From the NCBI GenBank assembly GCA_003024985.2, contig PXIH01S0054151.1: a stretch of 10,486 nucleotides of DNA; one strand, 5' to 3'. Under the pieces are notes generated by a model. That model searched no databases, was not told where the DNA came from, and was given only the letters and a program-made list of their open reading frames with translations. This stretch comes from Euperipatoides rowelli. Its lineage: Eukaryota > Onychophora > Udeonychophora > Euonychophora > Peripatopsidae. Numbering within the stretch: the first letter of the stretch is position 1; every line of letters begins with the position of its first letter. Shown in pieces: positions 8,372 to 10,486 of the stretch. A program made the position numbers and the translations under genes.

Positions 8372-8708
8372 CCCGGCAACTGTTAATCGTATAAACATGG
8401 AGTTTGAACTGCTGTGCACAAAAAAAAAAAAAAAAAATAGTTCAACTTTTAAATTGCAATCACTTCCGAAAAATAATATTTTTTAATGTTTAAATCTAAC
8501 TCTTAGCAAGTTAAATTTTTTAAGTCTTTGCTAGAGTGCCCCCATTCTAATATGACATCATAGAAAGTTACAATATGTATGGATGTTTACCAAAGATAGG
8601 GTGTGTATTACAACATACTATGGGATAAATTAAATAAAATAAATCCAGAAAGTCTTGGTGTTGAAAAAAATTTATAAGTACAAAAATAATCAACTTTAAA
8701 AATACTAT
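8372..8708 (+). repeat. Long tandem-like repeat, unit 1 (period about 335 bp)
   Basis: The unit begins near CCGGCAACTGTTAATCGTATA (8372 on) and passes CTGTGCACAAAA with a 19-base A run. Its best-conserved core starts AAGTCTTTGCTAGAGTGC at 8522 and ends CAAAAATAATCAACTTTAAA plus AATAC at 8705. The core matches 8857-9030. No inverted repeats or coding content are visible. Confidence 0.75.
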
Positions 8709-9034
8709 AGCCTACTGATTTGCACAAAATAATTAGATTTACATGTTTTAAGTTGAATTAACCCTCTATTATCCATAATTTTTTTTAACTCTAGAATATT
8801 TCTACTCTAAGTCCTATACTTATACTAAATTTTGAAGAAAGATGAAAACATATTCCAAGTCTTTGTTAGAGTGCATCCACCCACTGTAATGTAACAACAT
8901 AAAAAGTTATGTATAGAAGGTTTCTGAAGGTAGGGATGTTTTATAATGTCTTAGGGATAAAATTTCAAACCCCATCTGAGCTTGCAGTGAAAAAATTTCT
9001 AAGTCCAAAAATAATCAACTTTTAAAATACCAAT
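8709..9034 (+). repeat. Long tandem-like repeat, unit 2
   Basis: Its core starts AAGTCTTTGTTAGAGTGCAT at 8857, 335 bases after the same word in unit 1. It continues through AGTTATGTATAGAAGG, GGTAGGGATGTTTTATAATG and TTAGGGATAAA to CAAAAATAATCAACTTTTAA at about 9025. The left part matches unit 1 more weakly (TACTGATTTGCACAAAATAA against the CTGCTGTGCACAAAA stretch) and lacks about 25 bases at its start. Confidence 0.75.
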
Positions 9035-9060
9035 TTCAGCAACCGTTAATCTAAAAACTC
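9035..9060 (+). repeat. Truncated third copy of the 335-bp unit
   Basis: TTCAGCAACCGTTAATCTAA resembles the start of unit 1 (cccggcaactgttaatcgta). It follows the end of unit 2, supporting a head-to-tail array. Similarity then fades into GTTCATTTTTATTTCC. Confidence 0.5.
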
Positions 9061-9138
9061 TTACTACCCACCCTCAGTTCATTTTTATTTCCCAATATTT
9101 CTCCACAGATTTTATTGTACTATTAAAATAATCGCTTT

Positions 9139-9240
9139 CCATTATTATTTGATCAGACTCCAATACTACTCATTTCACATCCATTATTATTCAGTTTGTT
9201 CACCTTCATTACTATTCACTTTGCCTCCATTACTAATGTT
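9139..9240 (+). repeat. Degenerate minisatellite, about 21-bp period, five units
   Basis: A CCATTATTATT-like word starts at 9139, 9160 (CCAATACTACT), 9181, 9206 (TCATTACTATT) and 9227 (CCATTACTAAT). The spacings are 21, 21, 25 and 21. Units are joined by a variable T/C/A-rich linker such as CAGTTTGTTCAC or CACTTTGCCT. It lies just beyond the point where transposase similarity ends. Confidence 0.7.
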
Positions 9241-9317
9241 TATAAATTAGCAGATGTATTTGTATCCAAGACACATTATATTAATATTCTTAATACAGTT
9301 TACATTCTTACACTGAA

Positions 9318-9836
9318 CATTTGCATTTGAAAGTGAATGTGAACATATATGTCGTCTAGATGATGGCCAAGTCACTTGTGAGCAGAACAGTGTTTGCAGG
9401 CACATTTTGAAGGATATCCTCACATGCTATTCTGTTCCCCCAGTCATGTTTATTAATTTTCTGAACCACCATTATTTTGTAGGGATGGAACCTAAGATGG
9501 ACGTGTAAAAGTCTTGAGACAGTTCAATCAGATAACCCCAAACCACAAGCATGTTTATGAGCTGAACGCTTTGCAAATTGCACAATTGTCTGTCTCACAG
9601 CATTCACAGATTCTGGTATCCTAACACTCCATGGTCTTCCAGGTGGTTTGTGTTCTAACACAAAACTTGTGACCAAGAAATTTACAATCCTTAACAATAT
9701 AGTTATTCGGTCCAGAACAACAGCATTTTCACCAACTAAAAGTGGATGTGAAAAAGTTCTGCATAGCAATGACAGATTCATTGTTTTGGATAAAAGATTC
9801 AATAATGAATGCATGGTGCACACCCATCCAAGACAT
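9318..9836 (-). pseudogene. Broken mariner-type transposase with DUF4817-like N-terminus
   Basis: The minus strand encodes the N-terminal half of an IS630/Tc1-mariner-type transposase of the kind with a DUF4817-like helix-turn-helix, common in insects. An ATG at 9836-9834 opens a frame reading HHAFIIESFIQNNESVIAMQ (the usual FxxNxSVIAxQ block). Similarity moves to another frame near 9725-9745, then reads FVLEHKPPGRPWSVRIPESV and later RSAHKHACGLGLSD (the PPGRPxSVRTPE linker and RSARKxAxxLGLSD helices). A TGA at 9526-9524 replaces the next residue, normally Arg. In the same frame beyond it come LHVHLRFHPYKIMVVQKINK and TSDLA, the TSD near 9375 corresponding to the first catalytic Asp. A further shift near 9362 gives HLDDIYVH, matching the HFHLDG region. 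Similarity then ends, so the second catalytic half is missing. Two frameshifts, a stop and truncation make it non-functional. Confidence 0.88.
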
Positions 9837-10036
9837 GATGGTAACAGAAAATGGTGAGGTATAGACACCACTATGACATGCCCCACTTCACTAGCACCAA
9901 ACCAATGAATGTGGGAAATTCCAGAGGTTTTGTTGCCTCACTCTGTACTTCCCCAAATTATAGCGTCAATCCTAACCCATCACCACCCTCTTATAGGTTC
10001 ACCTCAAGCATCTCTTTTAAAAACTTTATATAATTG
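9837..10036. other. Less AT-rich flank upstream of the transposase fragment
   Basis: This stretch is noticeably less A/T-rich than most of the window (for example CCTAACCCATCACCACCCTC near 9970). It would be the 5' untranslated side of the broken transposase. I found no matching inverted repeat on the far side, so the element boundary cannot be placed. Frames on either strand here show no recognised protein. Confidence 0.4.
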
Positions 10037-10166
10037 TTATGAACTAGGCTGTAAAAGATCCAAGCTTAGGAAGTAAAGTTTTGTATTCAATATATATACT
10101 CTCTGCTAAGTTATTTTTGGTTGCTGGCTTTTCCTTTACTTTAATAAAAAGAGTAGAAATGTCTAT

Positions 10167-10372
10167 TTATTGGTAAAGTTTGCTACTCCTACGACTGCCC
10201 ATTCCTAGCCCAACGATATTATATTTATTTGAAAGCCATGCCAAAGCAGATCCAACTGATGCTATTTTAGGCTCCGTATGACCTTCTCTGCTCTGGAGAT
10301 TAATCTTTGAAAATTTAGTGTAAAAGGAGCTCTGAAGTTTGCTGGCCAACTGTATAGCAATCTCCAGAGCAT
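10167..10372 (-). other. Unrecognised minus-strand open frame, possible exon or transposon scrap
   Basis: A frame without stops runs from about 10372 down to a TAA at 10169-10167, about 67 codons, with no ATG near its start. The translation contains DALEIAIQLASKLQSSFYTK and later GSALAWLSNKYNIVGLGMGS. Composition is more protein-like than other frames here, with mixed residues rather than Phe/Lys/Ile runs. TTTTTCTTGAG just upstream is a weak 3' splice-acceptor-like string, but a TAA is in frame immediately after it. AATAAA overlaps the stop region on the plus strand only. I do not recognise the family, and it may be chance. Confidence 0.2.
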
Positions 10373-10486
10373 CGAATTACTCAAGAAAAATCTGAGATGC
10401 ATTTTTAAAACTTATTTATAGCCACTAGATGGATTCAATTGATAGTATTCAATTAAATATTATTAGGTATTTAAATTTATCAAAAT
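10373..10486. other. Unassigned right edge, with a GCCACTAGATGG motif
   Basis: No gene is visible. GCCACTAGATGG at 10421-10432 resembles the core of insect CTCF-type sites (CCATCTAGTGGC on the other strand). A single match of this length is weak evidence, and similar words also occur inside insect repeats. Confidence 0.25.

Noticed and set aside
9851-10033. 60-codon plus-strand frame beside the transposase remnant
   Set aside because: No family resemblance and no supporting context; probably chance openness in a less AT-rich patch.
10421-10432. CTCF-like GCCACTAGATGG site as a genuine insulator
   Set aside because: One short match without chromatin data or conservation; similar words are common in insect repeats, so it is kept only as a note.

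Overview
This window is AT-rich eukaryotic DNA with no intact protein-coding gene, tRNA, rRNA or CRISPR that I can support. It has long A/T runs, no operon-like spacing and no ORF above about 120 codons. It carries relics of several animal transposon classes: a hAT-like end, a non-LTR retrotransposon, a TTAA-flanked inverted-repeat element, a short MITE with 8-bp target duplications, and a broken mariner-type transposase with a DUF4817-like N-terminus. That mixture, especially the DUF4817/mariner-type fragment, points to an arthropod, most likely an insect with a repeat-rich genome. A hemipteran is only a guess. The window looks intergenic or deep intronic.

Layout from left to right. Positions 1-113 are the end of a hAT-like element running off the left edge, with overlapping GGAACCCT palindromes. 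Positions 122-925 are unassigned. Positions 950-1372 are the decayed C-terminal part of a LINE ORF2, spread over three frames, with a possible 3' tail to about 1500. Two diverged direct copies of a roughly 190-bp unit lie at about 1540-1725 and 2075-2262. Positions 3019-4523 look like one non-autonomous transposon of about 1.5 kb with TTAA at both ends and terminal inverted repeats of about 65-70 bp. Positions 4524-7242 are AT-rich unassigned DNA with a single N at 5711, next to a 24-bp sequence repeated about 1 kb downstream.

Positions 7235-7499 hold a compact 249-bp MITE with 29-bp inverted repeats and 8-bp target duplications, the cleanest element here. Positions 8372-9060 hold two and a bit copies of a unit of about 335 bp. 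Positions 9139-9240 are a degenerate 21-bp-period minisatellite. Positions 9318-9836 (minus strand) are the N-terminal half of a mariner-type transposase, broken by two frameshifts and a stop. The last 450 bases contain an unrecognised minus-strand open frame that could be an exon or transposon scrap.

The elements do not form a pathway. They record successive insertion and decay, and all coding remnants appear dead. I see no convincing undescribed functional system. The best leads are the two inverted-repeat elements, the subterminal CAGAC-N3-GTCTG palindromes and the 335-bp repeat family.
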